Shown here piece after piece: positions 27,433 to 36,037 of a DNA stretch of 64,000 nucleotides (within the stretch, counting starts at the first letter, position 1; every line of letters starts with the position of its first letter). The DNA is from Subtercola boreus. Lineage in GTDB: Bacteria > Actinomycetota > Actinomycetes > Actinomycetales > Microbacteriaceae. The stretch lies in NCBI RefSeq assembly GCF_003399625.1, contig NZ_NBXA01000026.1, forward strand, positions 124,001 to 188,000, given 5' to 3'. A program made the translations under genes and the position numbers. A model generated the notes under the pieces. That model was not told where the DNA came from and did no database searches. It saw only the letters and a program-made list of their open reading frames with translations.

Positions 27433-27469
27433 AGGGCCGCACCCCCTGAGGAGTGCGGCCCTTCTTGCG
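27426..27469 (-). terminator. Terminator of the str operon after tuf
   Basis: CGCAAGAAGGGCCGCAC (27426-27442) and its perfect complement (27453-27469) form a 17-bp stem with a ten-base loop. It starts 34 bases after the tuf stop. There is no T-run, as is common in actinobacteria. Confidence 0.88.
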
Positions 27470-27503
27470 GTGTCGCCCGGAGGGCGAACCAGTGGTGCTG
27501 GGA

Positions 27504-28694
27504 CTACTTGGTGACCTTGGTCACCGTTCCGGCGCCGACGGTGCGGCCACCCTCACGGATGGCGAAGCCGAGGCCCTCCTCCATCGCGATGGGCTGGATG
27601 AGCTCAACGCTGATGTCGGTGGTGTCGCCGGGCATGACCATCTCGGTGCCCTCGGGCAGCGTGATGACGCCGGTGACGTCGGTGGTGCGGAAGTAGAACT
27701 GCGGGCGGTAGTTCGTGTAGAACGGGTTGTGACGGCCACCCTCATCCTTGGAGAGGATGTAAGCGGTGCCCTCGAAGCCGGTGTGCGGAGTAACCGAACC
27801 GGGCTTGACGACAACCTGGCCGCGCTCGACGTCTTCGCGCTTGGTGCCACGAAGGAGCAGACCACAGTTCTCGCCGGCCCAGGCCTCGTCGAGCTGCTTG
27901 TGGAACATCTCGATACCCGTGACCGTGGTCTTCTGCGTCGGGCGGATACCGACGATCTCGACCTCGGAGTTGATGGCGAGGGTTCCGCGCTCTGCGCGGC
28001 CCGTGACGACGGTTCCACGACCGGTGATCGTGAAGACGTCCTCGATGGGCATGAGGAACGGCTTGTCCTTGTCGCGGATCGGGTCGGGGATGGAAGCGTC
28101 GACCGCGTCCATCAGCTCTTCGATCGACTTGGTCCACTCGGGGTCGCCCTCGAGCGCCTTGAGTGCGGACACACGGATGACCGGGGCGTTGTCGCCGTCG
28201 AAGTTCTGGCTCGAGAGGAGCTCACGAACCTCGAGCTCGACGAGCTCAAGGATCTCTTCGTCGTCGACAGCATCGGACTTGTTCAGCGCGACCAGCAGGT
28301 AGGGCACGCCCACCTGGCGGGCGAGCAGAACGTGCTCGCGGGTCTGAGCCATGGGGCCGTCAGTGGCGGCCACGACGAGGATCGCGCCATCCATCTGAGC
28401 CGCACCGGTGATCATGTTCTTGATGTAGTCAGCGTGACCCGGGGCGTCGACGTGGGCGTAGTGACGCTTCTCGGTCTCGTACTCGATGTGCGAGATGTTG
28501 ATCGTGATACCACGCTGCTTCTCTTCGGGCGCAGAGTCGATCTGGTCGAAGTTGAAGGTCTTGTTGTACGCCGGGTACTTGTCAGCCAGAACCTTGGAAA
28601 TGGCCGCGGTGAGCGTGGTCTTTCCGTGGTCGACGTGACCGATTGTTCCGACGTTTACGTGCGGCTTAGTCCGCTCGAACTTGGCCTTGGCCAC
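27504..28694 (-). CDS. tuf: Elongation factor Tu
   Basis: EF-Tu delivers aminoacyl-tRNA to the ribosome with GTP. The 396-residue protein starts at GTG ([20 protein letters not shown]) with GAGGAGG upstream. It contains G1 [11 protein letters not shown]3 DAPGHADY and G4 NKSD, then domains 2 and 3 ending [11 protein letters not shown]. Length is standard. It is the last gene of the str operon, 116 bases after fusA, with a hairpin leader and a strong terminator. This layout allows separate, higher expression of tuf. Confidence 0.99.
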   Translation of the reverse strand: MAKAKFERTKPHVNVGTIGHVDHGKTTLTAAISKVLADKYPAYNKTFNFDQIDSAPEEKQRGITINISHIEYETEKRHYAHVDAPGHADYIKNMITGAAQMDGAILVVAATDGPMAQTREHVLLARQVGVPYLLVALNKSDAVDDEEILELVELEVRELLSSQNFDGDNAPVIRVSALKALEGDPEWTKSIEELMDAVDASIPDPIRDKDKPFLMPIEDVFTITGRGTVVTGRAERGTLAINSEVEIVGIRPTQKTTVTGIEMFHKQLDEAWAGENCGLLLRGTKREDVERGQVVVKPGSVTPHTGFEGTAYILSKDEGGRHNPFYTNYRPQFYFRTTDVTGVITLPEGTEMVMPGDTTDISVELIQPIAMEEGLGFAIREGGRTVGAGTVTKVTK

Positions 28695-28717
28695 TGGGTC
28701 CTCCTCAGGACTTTCAT

Positions 28718-28756
28718 GCTGAGCGGCCGATCGAGAGTGTCGACCGGCTGCTCAGC
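28718..28756 (-). other. Hairpin in the tuf leader
   Basis: GCTGAGC (28718-28724) pairs with GCTCAGC (28750-28756), with a further partly paired GGCC/GGC region inside. It is 24 bases upstream of the tuf start and just beyond the ribosome site. Confidence 0.5.
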
Positions 28757-28800
28757 GGGGTGTTGATTAGTTATATTACTAGGCCCGGGAGGGGCCGGCA

Positions 28801-28819
28801 GGCGAGTGTGTTACTCGCC
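28801..28819 (-). other. Hairpin at the fusA stop codon
   Basis: GGCGAGT (28801-28807) and ACTCGCC (28813-28819) form a perfect 7-bp stem, and the fusA stop codon lies at its base. It may act as a weak terminator or attenuator between fusA and tuf. Confidence 0.5.
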
Positions 28820-30928
28820 CTTGTTCTTCTGGATGATCTCGTCGGCAACTGCCTTCGGAACCTCCGCGTAGCTGTCGAACGTCATCGAGTACACGGCGCG
28901 GCCCGAGGTCTTCGACCTCAGGTCACCGACGTAACCGAACATTTCGCTCAGCGGGACGTTAGCACGGATGACCTTCACGCCGGTGGCATCCTCCATGGAC
29001 TGGATCTGGCCACGACGGGAGTTGAGGTCGCCGATGACGTCGCCCATGTACTCCTCGGGCGTGCGCACCTCGACGGCCATCAGCGGCTCGAGGAGAACGG
29101 GGCTCGCCTTGCGAGCCGCCTCCTTGAACGCCATGGTGCCGGCGATCTTGAACGCCATCTCCGAGGAGTCGACATCGTGCGATGCACCGTCGAGCAGAAT
29201 GCCCTTGACACCGACCATCGGGTAACCGGCGAGCACGCCGACAGCCATGGCTGCCTGCATTCCCTGGTCGACCGAGGGGATGTACTCGCGCGGCACGCGG
29301 CCACCCGACACCTTGTTCTCGAACTCGTAGACCTTGTCGGCCGTCACTTCAAGAGGCTCGATCGAGATCTGGATCTTGGCGAACTGACCCGATCCACCCG
29401 TCTGCTTCTTGTGCGTGTAGTCGTGCTTGTCGACCGTGCGGCGAATCGTCTCACGATAGGCCACCTGGGGCTTGCCCACGTTGGCCTCGACGTTGAACTC
29501 ACGACGCATGCGGTCGACCAGGATGTCGAGGTGGAGCTCGCCCATTCCCTTGATGACGGTCTGGCCGGTGTCCTGGTTCTGCTCGGTGCGGAAGGTCGGA
29601 TCCTCTTCGGCCAGCTTCTGGATGGCCAGGCCCAACTTCTCCTGGTCAGCCTTCGTCTTCGGCTCGATCGCGACCTCGATGACGGGCTCGGGGAAGGTCA
29701 TCGACTCCAGCACGACCGGGTGCGCCGGGTCGGCCAGGGTGTCACCGGTGGTGGTGTCCTTCAGGCCGATGACGGCGTAGATGTGACCGGCCGTCACGGA
29801 GGGGACCGGGTTCTCCTTGTTGGCGTGCATCTGGAAGATCTTGCCGATGCGCTCCTTCTTGCCCTTGGTCGCATTGATGATCTGCGCACCCGAGTCGACG
29901 TGACCCGAGTAGACGCGGATGTAGGTCAGGCGACCGAAGAAGGGGTGGACCGCGACCTTGAACGCCAGAGCGGCGAACGGGTCGGTGGAGTTCGCGCCGC
30001 GGGAGATGATGATCTCCTCGTCGCGCACGTCGTGTCCTTCGACACTCGGCACGTCGAGCGGGCTCGGCAGGTAGTCGACGACGGCATCCAGCATCGGCTG
30101 GACGCCACGGTTCTTGAACGCGGAACCGCAGAGGACCGGGTAGATCTCGCTGTTGACCGTGAGCTTGCGGATGGCAGCCTTGATCTCGGCGACAGAGAAG
30201 TCGATGTCACCGGAGAGGTAACGCTCGAGCAGCTCGTCGCTGGTCTCGGCAACGACCTCGATGAGCTTCTCGCGGTACTCCGCTGCCTGCTCGGCCAGGT
30301 CGGCCGGGATCTCCTCGATCTCGTACTTCGCACCGAGCTCGACGTCACCCTTGGAGTCGCCACGCCAGGTCAGCGCGCGCATCTCGACGAGGTCGACGAC
30401 ACCCTCGAAGCTCGACTCAGCACCGATGGGGAGCTGGATGACGAGCGGGCGGGCGCCGAGGCGCTTGACGATGGTGTCGACGGTGAAGTAGAAGTCGGCG
30501 CCCAGCTTGTCCATCTTGTTGACGAAGCAGATGCGGGGCACGTCGTACTTGTCGGCCTGGCGCCACACGGTCTCCGACTGGGGCTCGACGCCCTCCTTGC
30601 CGTCGAAGACGGCGACGGCACCGTCGAGCACGCGGAGCGAACGCTCCACCTCGACCGTGAAGTCCACGTGGCCGGGGGTGTCGATGATGTTGATCTGGTT
30701 GTTGTTCCAGAAGCACGTGGTGGCAGCGGACGTGATCGTGATGCCACGTTCCTGCTCCTGCGCCATCCAGTCCATGGTGGCTGCACCGTCGTGCACTTCG
30801 CCGATCTTGTGGGTGATACCCGTGTAGAACAGGATGCGCTCGGTAGTGGTGGTCTTGCCGGCATCGATGTGGGCCATGATGCCGATGTTGCGGACCTTGT
30901 TCAGGTCGGTAAGCACGTCCTGTGCCAC
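28811..30928 (-). CDS. fusA: Elongation factor G
   Basis: EF-G drives translocation and ribosome recycling. I start at GTG 30928 ([20 protein letters not shown]), where AGGAAA-type spacing and family length agree; 705 residues result. The GTPase motifs are [20 protein letters not shown] and NKMDK. Domains II to V follow, ending [21 protein letters not shown] longer in-frame start at 31015 lies inside a hairpin and is rejected. It is 103 bases after rpsG. Confidence 0.98.
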   Translation of the reverse strand: MAQDVLTDLNKVRNIGIMAHIDAGKTTTTERILFYTGITHKIGEVHDGAATMDWMAQEQERGITITSAATTCFWNNNQINIIDTPGHVDFTVEVERSLRVLDGAVAVFDGKEGVEPQSETVWRQADKYDVPRICFVNKMDKLGADFYFTVDTIVKRLGARPLVIQLPIGAESSFEGVVDLVEMRALTWRGDSKGDVELGAKYEIEEIPADLAEQAAEYREKLIEVVAETSDELLERYLSGDIDFSVAEIKAAIRKLTVNSEIYPVLCGSAFKNRGVQPMLDAVVDYLPSPLDVPSVEGHDVRDEEIIISRGANSTDPFAALAFKVAVHPFFGRLTYIRVYSGHVDSGAQIINATKGKKERIGKIFQMHANKENPVPSVTAGHIYAVIGLKDTTTGDTLADPAHPVVLESMTFPEPVIEVAIEPKTKADQEKLGLAIQKLAEEDPTFRTEQNQDTGQTVIKGMGELHLDILVDRMRREFNVEANVGKPQVAYRETIRRTVDKHDYTHKKQTGGSGQFAKIQISIEPLEVTADKVYEFENKVSGGRVPREYIPSVDQGMQAAMAVGVLAGYPMVGVKGILLDGASHDVDSSEMAFKIAGTMAFKEAARKASPVLLEPLMAVEVRTPEEYMGDVIGDLNSRRGQIQSMEDATGVKVIRANVPLSEMFGYVGDLRSKTSGRAVYSMTFDSYAEVPKAVADEIIQKNKGE

Positions 30929-30979
30929 GGATTTCCTCCGATTGGATTGCTGCGGGATAAAGCTGAATCGAGCTTTACA

Positions 30980-31020
30980 GGTGAGTGGTTCGCCAGGCGC
31001 CGCCGGGCGAACCACTCACC
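30980..31020 (-). other. 15-bp perfect hairpin between rpsG and fusA
   Basis: GGTGAGTGGTTCGCC (30980-30994) and its exact complement (31006-31020) form a stem with an 11-base loop. It lies 12 bases after the rpsG stop and 51 bases before the fusA start. It has terminator strength but no T-run. It is a candidate attenuator or RNase processing site inside the str operon. Confidence 0.8.
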
Positions 31021-31031
31021 GATGGAACTGG

Positions 31032-31502
31032 TTACCAGCGGTAGTGCGCGAAGGCCTTGTTCGACTCGGCCATCTTGTGGGTGTCCTCACGGCGCTTGAC
31101 TGCCGCTCCGAGACCGTTCGACGCATCGAGGATCTCGTTGGTGAGGCGCTCGGTCATCGTCTTCTCACGACGACCCTTCGCGTAGGTGGTGAGCCAACGA
31201 AGTGCCAGCGTGTTCGCACGGTGAGGCTTGACCTCGACGGGAACCTGGTAGGTCGAGCCACCGACACGACGGCTCTTGACCTCGATGGTCGGACGCACGT
31301 TGTCGAGCGCCTTCTTGAGGGTCACGACAGCGTCGGCACCGTTCTTGGTGGATACGCCCTCGAGTGCGTCATAGACGATGCGCTCGGCAAGGCCCTTCTT
31401 GCCGTCGAGGAGGATCTTGTTGACGAGCTGGCTGACGATCGGTGCGCCGTAGACGGGGTCTGCGACGACGGGGCGCTTGGGAGCGGGTCCTTTTCGAGGC
31501 AT
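31032..31502 (-). CDS. rpsG: 30S ribosomal protein S7
   Basis: S7 starts assembly of the 30S head; in E. coli it represses the str operon. The 156-residue protein starts [20 protein letters not shown]. It contains [36 protein letters not shown] and the C-terminal [16 protein letters not shown]. Length is standard. Its ATG overlaps the rpsL stop by one base. Confidence 0.98.
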   Translation of the reverse strand: MPRKGPAPKRPVVADPVYGAPIVSQLVNKILLDGKKGLAERIVYDALEGVSTKNGADAVVTLKKALDNVRPTIEVKSRRVGGSTYQVPVEVKPHRANTLALRWLTTYAKGRREKTMTERLTNEILDASNGLGAAVKRREDTHKMAESNKAFAHYRW

Positions 31503-31876
31503 TACTTCTTCTCCATCTTCGCGCCGTAACGGCTGCGAGCCTGCTTGCGGTTCTTGACAGCCTGGGTGTCGAGGGCGCCGCGGACGATCTTGTAACGGAC
31601 GCCGGGGAGGTCTTTCACACGACCCCCGCGAACGAGCACCATCGAGTGCTCCTGGAGGTTGTGGCCTTCACCGGGAATGTAGGCGGTGACCTCGGTGCCG
31701 TTGGAGAGCTTGACACGGGCGACCTTGCGGAGAGCCGAGTTCGGCTTCTTCGGGGTGGTGGTGTACACACGGGTGCATACGCCGCGCTGCTGCGGGTTTG
31801 ACTTGAGAGCAGGCGCTTTGGTCTTGGTGACCTTGCGCGAGCGGCCCTTACGGACCAACTGCTGAATGGTAGGCAC
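31502..31876 (-). CDS. rpsL: 30S ribosomal protein S12
   Basis: S12 controls decoding accuracy. The GTG at 31876 gives 124 residues ([20 protein letters not shown]), the family length. The accuracy loops read [16 protein letters not shown] and [17 protein letters not shown], with lysines at the positions where streptomycin-resistance changes occur, so the sequence is wild type. It is the first gene of the str operon and has a leader of about 300 bases. Confidence 0.98.
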   Translation of the reverse strand: MPTIQQLVRKGRSRKVTKTKAPALKSNPQQRGVCTRVYTTTPKKPNSALRKVARVKLSNGTEVTAYIPGEGHNLQEHSMVLVRGGRVKDLPGVRYKIVRGALDTQAVKNRKQARSRYGAKMEKK

Positions 31877-32228
31877 TACATGACTCCTTGTGTTTACTGC
31901 ACGGTGACAGCTGCTACTGATGATTAGCATTCGAACGCGTCAAGGCCTGGGCCCTGTCAGTCGAGTTCATTTGGACCTACCTGCAAACGCGCGGGACCTG
32001 GGTCTCAGGCGCCTGTCGGGGGTAGGTATGCCGTGGGGGCCGAGTCACGGGGCCGGCGGAACCGGCACCTTCGATCGAGCCCTGCTTTGTATGATGCATG
32101 TCTGGCCCGGAACCGCCCTCCGCTGGAGGGAACCAGAGACGGGCACGGCACGAGAGCACGACAAAGCGCACACCTCGGAAATATTACCCGCTGTGACGGC
32201 CGGGGTCAAATGGCGGCAGGGCCCTGCA
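31877..32228 (-). promoter_or_regulatory. Long leader and promoter region of the str operon (352 bases)
   Basis: The promoter at 32181-32209 puts the transcription start near 32174, so rpsL has a 5' leader of about 300 bases. Inside it, CCCTCC (32116-32121) and GGAGGG (32125-32130) form a small hairpin, and several GC-rich stems are possible. I see no open frame with support and no known riboswitch. It may hold an r-protein feedback site or antitermination signals. Confidence 0.5.
32181..32209 (-). promoter_or_regulatory. Promoter of the str operon
   Basis: On the minus strand, TTGACC (32204-32209) and TAATAT (32181-32186) are separated by exactly 17 bases. This is a near-consensus housekeeping sigma promoter. 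It lies 20 bases after the stop of the preceding gene and points to rpsL. Confidence 0.85.
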
Positions 32229-32807
32229 CTACCCGCGATAGCCGGTGTTCTGCACCGTGAACGTCTTGCTGCGCTGCCCACCCGGGCCGACCAGGGTGAT
32301 TGTGTAGGTGTGGCTCCGCGCGGGGCACGCGAAGGGGATGGAGATCGACCCGCCCGGGCTCACCTCGGAGTACGGCTCGGCACGGGCATCCGTCGTGTCG
32401 ACGCCCACGAAGGCCGTCTCGGCACCATTGCCCGACCAACTCAGCTGCACGTCGGGCGACGCAGCCGTCGAGCCGGCAGGGCCCTCGCCCGGCACCGGGC
32501 AGGTGACGCTCGACGTGGCCGACCCCGACGTGAAGGCGGGCCCTGCCGCATCTCCGGCACCCGACCCACCCGCGGCTGGGTCAGGTGCCGGGTCGCCCGG
32601 TGCTGGGGCGGTCGAAGTCGGGGCAGCCGTTGCCGGGGCGGTCGTTCGGGGCGAAGGCGACCCACTCGGCGACGGAACCGGTGAGGTGGATGCTGGCGCC
32701 GACGCACGCGACGTGGTACCCTGGGGCGCGCCCAGAGCAAAACCGATGCCGATCGCGGCGGCAACCACCACGATGACTCCGAGCACGATGAGTGGGATCT
32801 TCTTCAC
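32229..32807 (-). CDS. Membrane-anchored or secreted protein of unknown function
   Basis: The 192-residue product from GTG (KKIPLIVLGVIVVVAAAIGI) has one N-terminal membrane segment (about 5-27). A Ser/Thr/Pro/Ala-rich linker (about 30-100) follows, then a C-terminal domain with two cysteines (SVTCPVPG and SIPFACPARSHTYTITLVGP). The cysteines could form a disulfide in an Ig-like domain. I do not recognise the family. TAAGCT lies six bases before the GTG, so the mRNA may be leaderless. It follows the Pro-rich membrane protein gene by 36 bases and ends 20 bases before the str promoter. Confidence 0.75.
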   Translation of the reverse strand: MKKIPLIVLGVIVVVAAAIGIGFALGAPQGTTSRASAPASTSPVPSPSGSPSPRTTAPATAAPTSTAPAPGDPAPDPAAGGSGAGDAAGPAFTSGSATSSVTCPVPGEGPAGSTAASPDVQLSWSGNGAETAFVGVDTTDARAEPYSEVSPGGSISIPFACPARSHTYTITLVGPGGQRSKTFTVQNTGYRG

Positions 32808-32843
32808 TCTCTGAGCTTAGCTCATTAAATGAAGAAGACTCGG

Positions 32844-34085
32844 CTAGGCTGTCGGAGCGTACTGCGGCTCCCCCGTCGGGTACTGCGCCACCGGCGTCTC
32901 GGAGAGCTTTGCGTCGTACTCCTGTTGGGCGAGTGCGTTCTTCGCCTTCAGTTTGCGACCGTGCGAGGCGATCCAGGCCCCTGCCCAGATCGGCACCTCG
33001 CGGGCGACCAACGCACCGGCGAGAGTGAGCGGATCCATCACGAGCGACTTCACGAAGCTGGTGATGTCCGAGCCCGAGAGAGTCCACGCCTGTACGGCGA
33101 GGAGTGCTCCGAGGATCGTGGCGCCGTACACGACGACACCGATCAGGAAGCCTCCGAGCACGTAGGCCCACCAGCCGGCACGGTTCACGATCACCACGGT
33201 GAGGATGAGGGCGAGGGCGAAGAAGATCACCGGAACGTAGAACGCCGGGCTCGCCGCGAACTGGCCCACCACGGAGACGAGTCGCGAGCCGGGAACCGAG
33301 AACGAGAGGATCGCGGCTGCCGCTGCAGCGTAGACGACAGCGAAGACGAGGGCTGCGAGGAGAGAGACGAGGATGCCGAAGCCGCGGTTGCTGCGGCGCT
33401 TCGGGGGCGTCAGGATCGGGACGGCGATCGCCGTGGGCGCCGCGAAGGCCGCTGCGGGGTAGACACCGTTCGGGCTGACGGCAGCCGTCCCGGCGGGGGC
33501 ACCCTGTGCGGGCCCTCCTGTGGTCTGCGACAGCGGTGCCGCCCCGGACATCGCGCTGTCGGAGGGGGATGAGGGGGATGAGGCGGATGAGGCGCTCTGC
33601 GAGGTGGATGCGGGCGTGACGGGGGGCGCGAAGGCGGCGGGTGGCGGGATGAACGCCGCCGCCGGGTACGCGACGGCACCGGTGTCGGCGGCCGACGCTG
33701 CGGACTCCGCGGGCATCTGGTCGCTGGCTGCGGTCGACGCAGGCGACTGACCACCCGGCGCCTCCCAGCGGGGCACTGTGTCGGGCACGGCGGGCGGGTC
33801 GACGACCTCCGCGCCGTCCGTTCGGGGTTCGGCGATCGGCGCGGGAGTCGTGGCCGGCACGAAGGCCGGCTGAGCGTCGGACTCCGGGACCGCTTCGATC
33901 GAGGCATCCGCAGCATCCGAGCCGCCCGATGCGCCGTCGGCGGGGTACGCGGCTTCTGCGTAGACGCTGTCTGCGGCGGGCTCCCCGGCGAAGGCCGGGC
34001 CCGGCGCACCCGGCTCTGCGGGCGGCGGCCCGGCGTTCTCGACCCGGTTCGGGGCGTCGTCTTCGGTGCGGTCGTCTGTGCTCAT
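32844..34085 (-). CDS. Membrane protein with long Pro/Ala-rich N-terminal region
   Basis: The start is taken at the ATG at 34085 (MSTDDRTEDDAPNRVENAG) because TAAAGT lies six bases upstream; a GTG two codons earlier would fall against the -10 element. The 413 residues begin with about 210 disordered, acidic-to-Pro/Ala-rich residues. About four membrane segments follow from roughly residue 245 (NRGFGILVSLLAALVFAVVY, then FYVPVIFFALALILTVVIVN). The function is unknown. It sits between a secreted protein and the YhgE/MMPL pair on the same strand. Confidence 0.75.
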   Translation of the reverse strand: MSTDDRTEDDAPNRVENAGPPPAEPGAPGPAFAGEPAADSVYAEAAYPADGASGGSDAADASIEAVPESDAQPAFVPATTPAPIAEPRTDGAEVVDPPAVPDTVPRWEAPGGQSPASTAASDQMPAESAASAADTGAVAYPAAAFIPPPAAFAPPVTPASTSQSASSASSPSSPSDSAMSGAAPLSQTTGGPAQGAPAGTAAVSPNGVYPAAAFAAPTAIAVPILTPPKRRSNRGFGILVSLLAALVFAVVYAAAAAAILSFSVPGSRLVSVVGQFAASPAFYVPVIFFALALILTVVIVNRAGWWAYVLGGFLIGVVVYGATILGALLAVQAWTLSGSDITSFVKSLVMDPLTLAGALVAREVPIWAGAWIASHGRKLKAKNALAQQEYDAKLSETPVAQYPTGEPQYAPTA

Positions 34086-34111
34086 GCGCACACTTTACTC
34101 ACAGTCCCGCC

Positions 34112-36037
34112 TCAGCTGAGGGAGGTCACGCTGCGCCGCCGGGAAATCGCGACCAGGGTGAACGCCAGGCCTAGCCCGGTTACGACGACGAGCGTCACGA
34201 CGACTCCCCCGATGGCCGCTCCGCCGTCGGATCCCGCACCGGTGAGGAGCCCCTGCATCCCGCGCACGGCGGCGGAGAGCGGCAGGATCGACGAGAGCGT
34301 CTGGAACCAGCCCGGGCTGAGGGCTGCGGGCACCAGTACCCCCGCAGCGGCGACCTGGAGCACGAGGAAGGCGAGCGAGAGCATCCGGCCCACCCGTCCG
34401 AACAGGGCGATGAGTCCCTGGTGCACGACGACGAAGGCGACGGAGAGACCCAGCACGAAGAGGGAGCTCCCGAGAGGGTTCGCCGAGGAGACGCCGATCA
34501 GCTGCAGCCCGACGATCACGGCGAGCGCCTGTACGACGGCCAGCCCGAGCGCCGGCAGCAGCGACTGCCTCAGGATGCGCCATCCACCCGCCGACGACGA
34601 CAGGGCCTGCGCCGTGAACGGTGTCAGGAGCAGGTAGAGCGCGAACGCCCCCAACCAGAGCGCGACGGGGATCATCACCGTCGCGGTGGCGACCTGGGCG
34701 CTCGGCAGGGCCTGGCTGTCGGTCACGGTCGTCACCACCGGGGTGGCCACCACCGTGGCGAATGTCGCCTGCTGGTCGGCCGTGTAGCTCGGCACCGCCG
34801 CCGCCGCGGTGCCGAGGCCGGACGACAGTGCGCTGACCCCCGAGGCCACGCCGGCCGTGCCCTGGACGAGCTGCGGCGCGTACCCGTTCAGCTGTTGGAG
34901 CCCGCCGGTCAGTCCCGACGCGCCCGTGGCTGCCCCGGCGATTCCGGTCACGAGGGTCGGCATGCTGTCGGCGAGTGCGGTCGTGCCCTTCGAGATCAGG
35001 GCGTTGCCATCTTTCAACAGCGCCCCGGCCACCGCACCGGCATCGAGGGAGAGCCCCACGTCGAGGCTCGAGAGGGCGACGTCGTCGGACAACTTCTTGA
35101 TGGCGGCGACCCTCGACGCCACCTCGGCCGTCGTGAGCTTCGGCAGGTCGGTCGACAGGTCGGCGATCTCGACGTTCAGCTCCAGCTGCCGCGCCTCGAT
35201 GCTGTCCTGCTTCTTCGCCGTGTCGGTGATCCCGTCGGAGAGCAGCGCGCTGCCGTCACGGGCGACTCCGGAGAGTTCGGCCAGTCCGCGGGTGGCGCCC
35301 GGCAGGGGTGCGAGCGACGTCGACGCCTTCTCGAGGCCCGAGCTGAGAGTCTCGGCGCCTCCGGTGAGTTTGCCGATCCCGTCGGCCATTCCCGCGCCGA
35401 GCGTCGACACCTGGCCGGCGACGGTCACGAGCTCCCCACTCTTCTCCGCGGTGGTCGTCAGCTGGTCGTGGATGCTCGTGAACCCGCCGAGCAGTCCCTT
35501 CACGTAGCTCTGGGTCACGCTCGCGGAGAGCGCCTCGTTGACGTTCGTCGCGAGTGCCGAGGCGAGCAGGGCGGCCACGTAGCTCTGGGCACCATTGGTC
35601 TTCACCTCGAGGGAGGCGGCAGCCGGGCTGGTGGTGCCCGTCGAGACGTAGAGCTCGGAGAAGTTGCTCGGTATGGTGACGACCGCCGAATAGGCGCCCG
35701 AGTCGAGGCCCGCTGTGGCGTCGTCGGCGTTGGTGAGCTTCCAGCTGAATCCGCTGCCGGCCTGGCCGCTGATGAGCTGCGCGGTCAGGAGCTTCCCGGC
35801 GGGAACCGTCGTCTCGACACCGTTCACCAGGGTCTTGGTCGTGGCGTCGAGGTTCACGATGGCGGCCGGCAGGTTGGGAGCGCCCGTCGCTCCCTCTGCC
35901 GTGTTCGAGAAGGCAGAGACGGCGACCCCCGCCACGAGCAGCGGTGTAGCGACGGCCAGCACCAGGGCGATCATCCGGGTGACGGATGATCGTGGGGCAC
36001 GGTCGGCGGATTTCAGGAGTGTCGACAGCATGCTCAT
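34112..36037 (-). CDS. YhgE/Pip-family membrane protein
   Basis: The 641-residue protein from ATG 36037 has one N-terminal membrane segment (IALVLAVATPLLVAGVAVSA) and a large extracellular region of about 400 residues. Five or so C-terminal membrane segments follow from about residue 455 (VMIPVALWLGAFALYLLL). The start of the outer domain (LPAAIVNLDATTKTLVNG) matches YhgE/Pip proteins, a group that includes phage-infection proteins and is related to EsaA of type VII secretion. The ATG overlaps the MMPL stop by four bases, so the two are coupled. A 100-residue upstream extension is rejected. Confidence 0.87.
   Translation of the reverse strand: MSMLSTLLKSADRAPRSSVTRMIALVLAVATPLLVAGVAVSAFSNTAEGATGAPNLPAAIVNLDATTKTLVNGVETTVPAGKLLTAQLISGQAGSGFSWKLTNADDATAGLDSGAYSAVVTIPSNFSELYVSTGTTSPAAASLEVKTNGAQSYVAALLASALATNVNEALSASVTQSYVKGLLGGFTSIHDQLTTTAEKSGELVTVAGQVSTLGAGMADGIGKLTGGAETLSSGLEKASTSLAPLPGATRGLAELSGVARDGSALLSDGITDTAKKQDSIEARQLELNVEIADLSTDLPKLTTAEVASRVAAIKKLSDDVALSSLDVGLSLDAGAVAGALLKDGNALISKGTTALADSMPTLVTGIAGAATGASGLTGGLQQLNGYAPQLVQGTAGVASGVSALSSGLGTAAAAVPSYTADQQATFATVVATPVVTTVTDSQALPSAQVATATVMIPVALWLGAFALYLLLTPFTAQALSSSAGGWRILRQSLLPALGLAVVQALAVIVGLQLIGVSSANPLGSSLFVLGLSVAFVVVHQGLIALFGRVGRMLSLAFLVLQVAAAGVLVPAALSPGWFQTLSSILPLSAAVRGMQGLLTGAGSDGGAAIGGVVVTLVVVTGLGLAFTLVAISRRRSVTSLS

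Larger units (their letters stand above)
27083..27503. other. Intergenic region between tuf and the DUF559-like gene (421 bases)
   Basis: No gene is supported here. The region contains the 13-mer upstream of the DUF559-like gene (27130-27142), four tandem copies of a 17-19-base CTTGACGAGA-type repeat (27359-27432) and the tuf terminator (27426-27469). The rest is GC-rich with no feature I can name. Confidence 0.6.

Noticed and set aside
30929-31015. GTG at 31015 as the fusA start
   Set aside because: It lies within the strong hairpin, adds 29 residues not found in EF-G, and the GTG at 30928 gives the normal length.
28760-31099. A 779-codon plus-strand frame opposite fusA
   Set aside because: It is a mirror of the fusA codon pattern without a ribosome site or recognisable domain.
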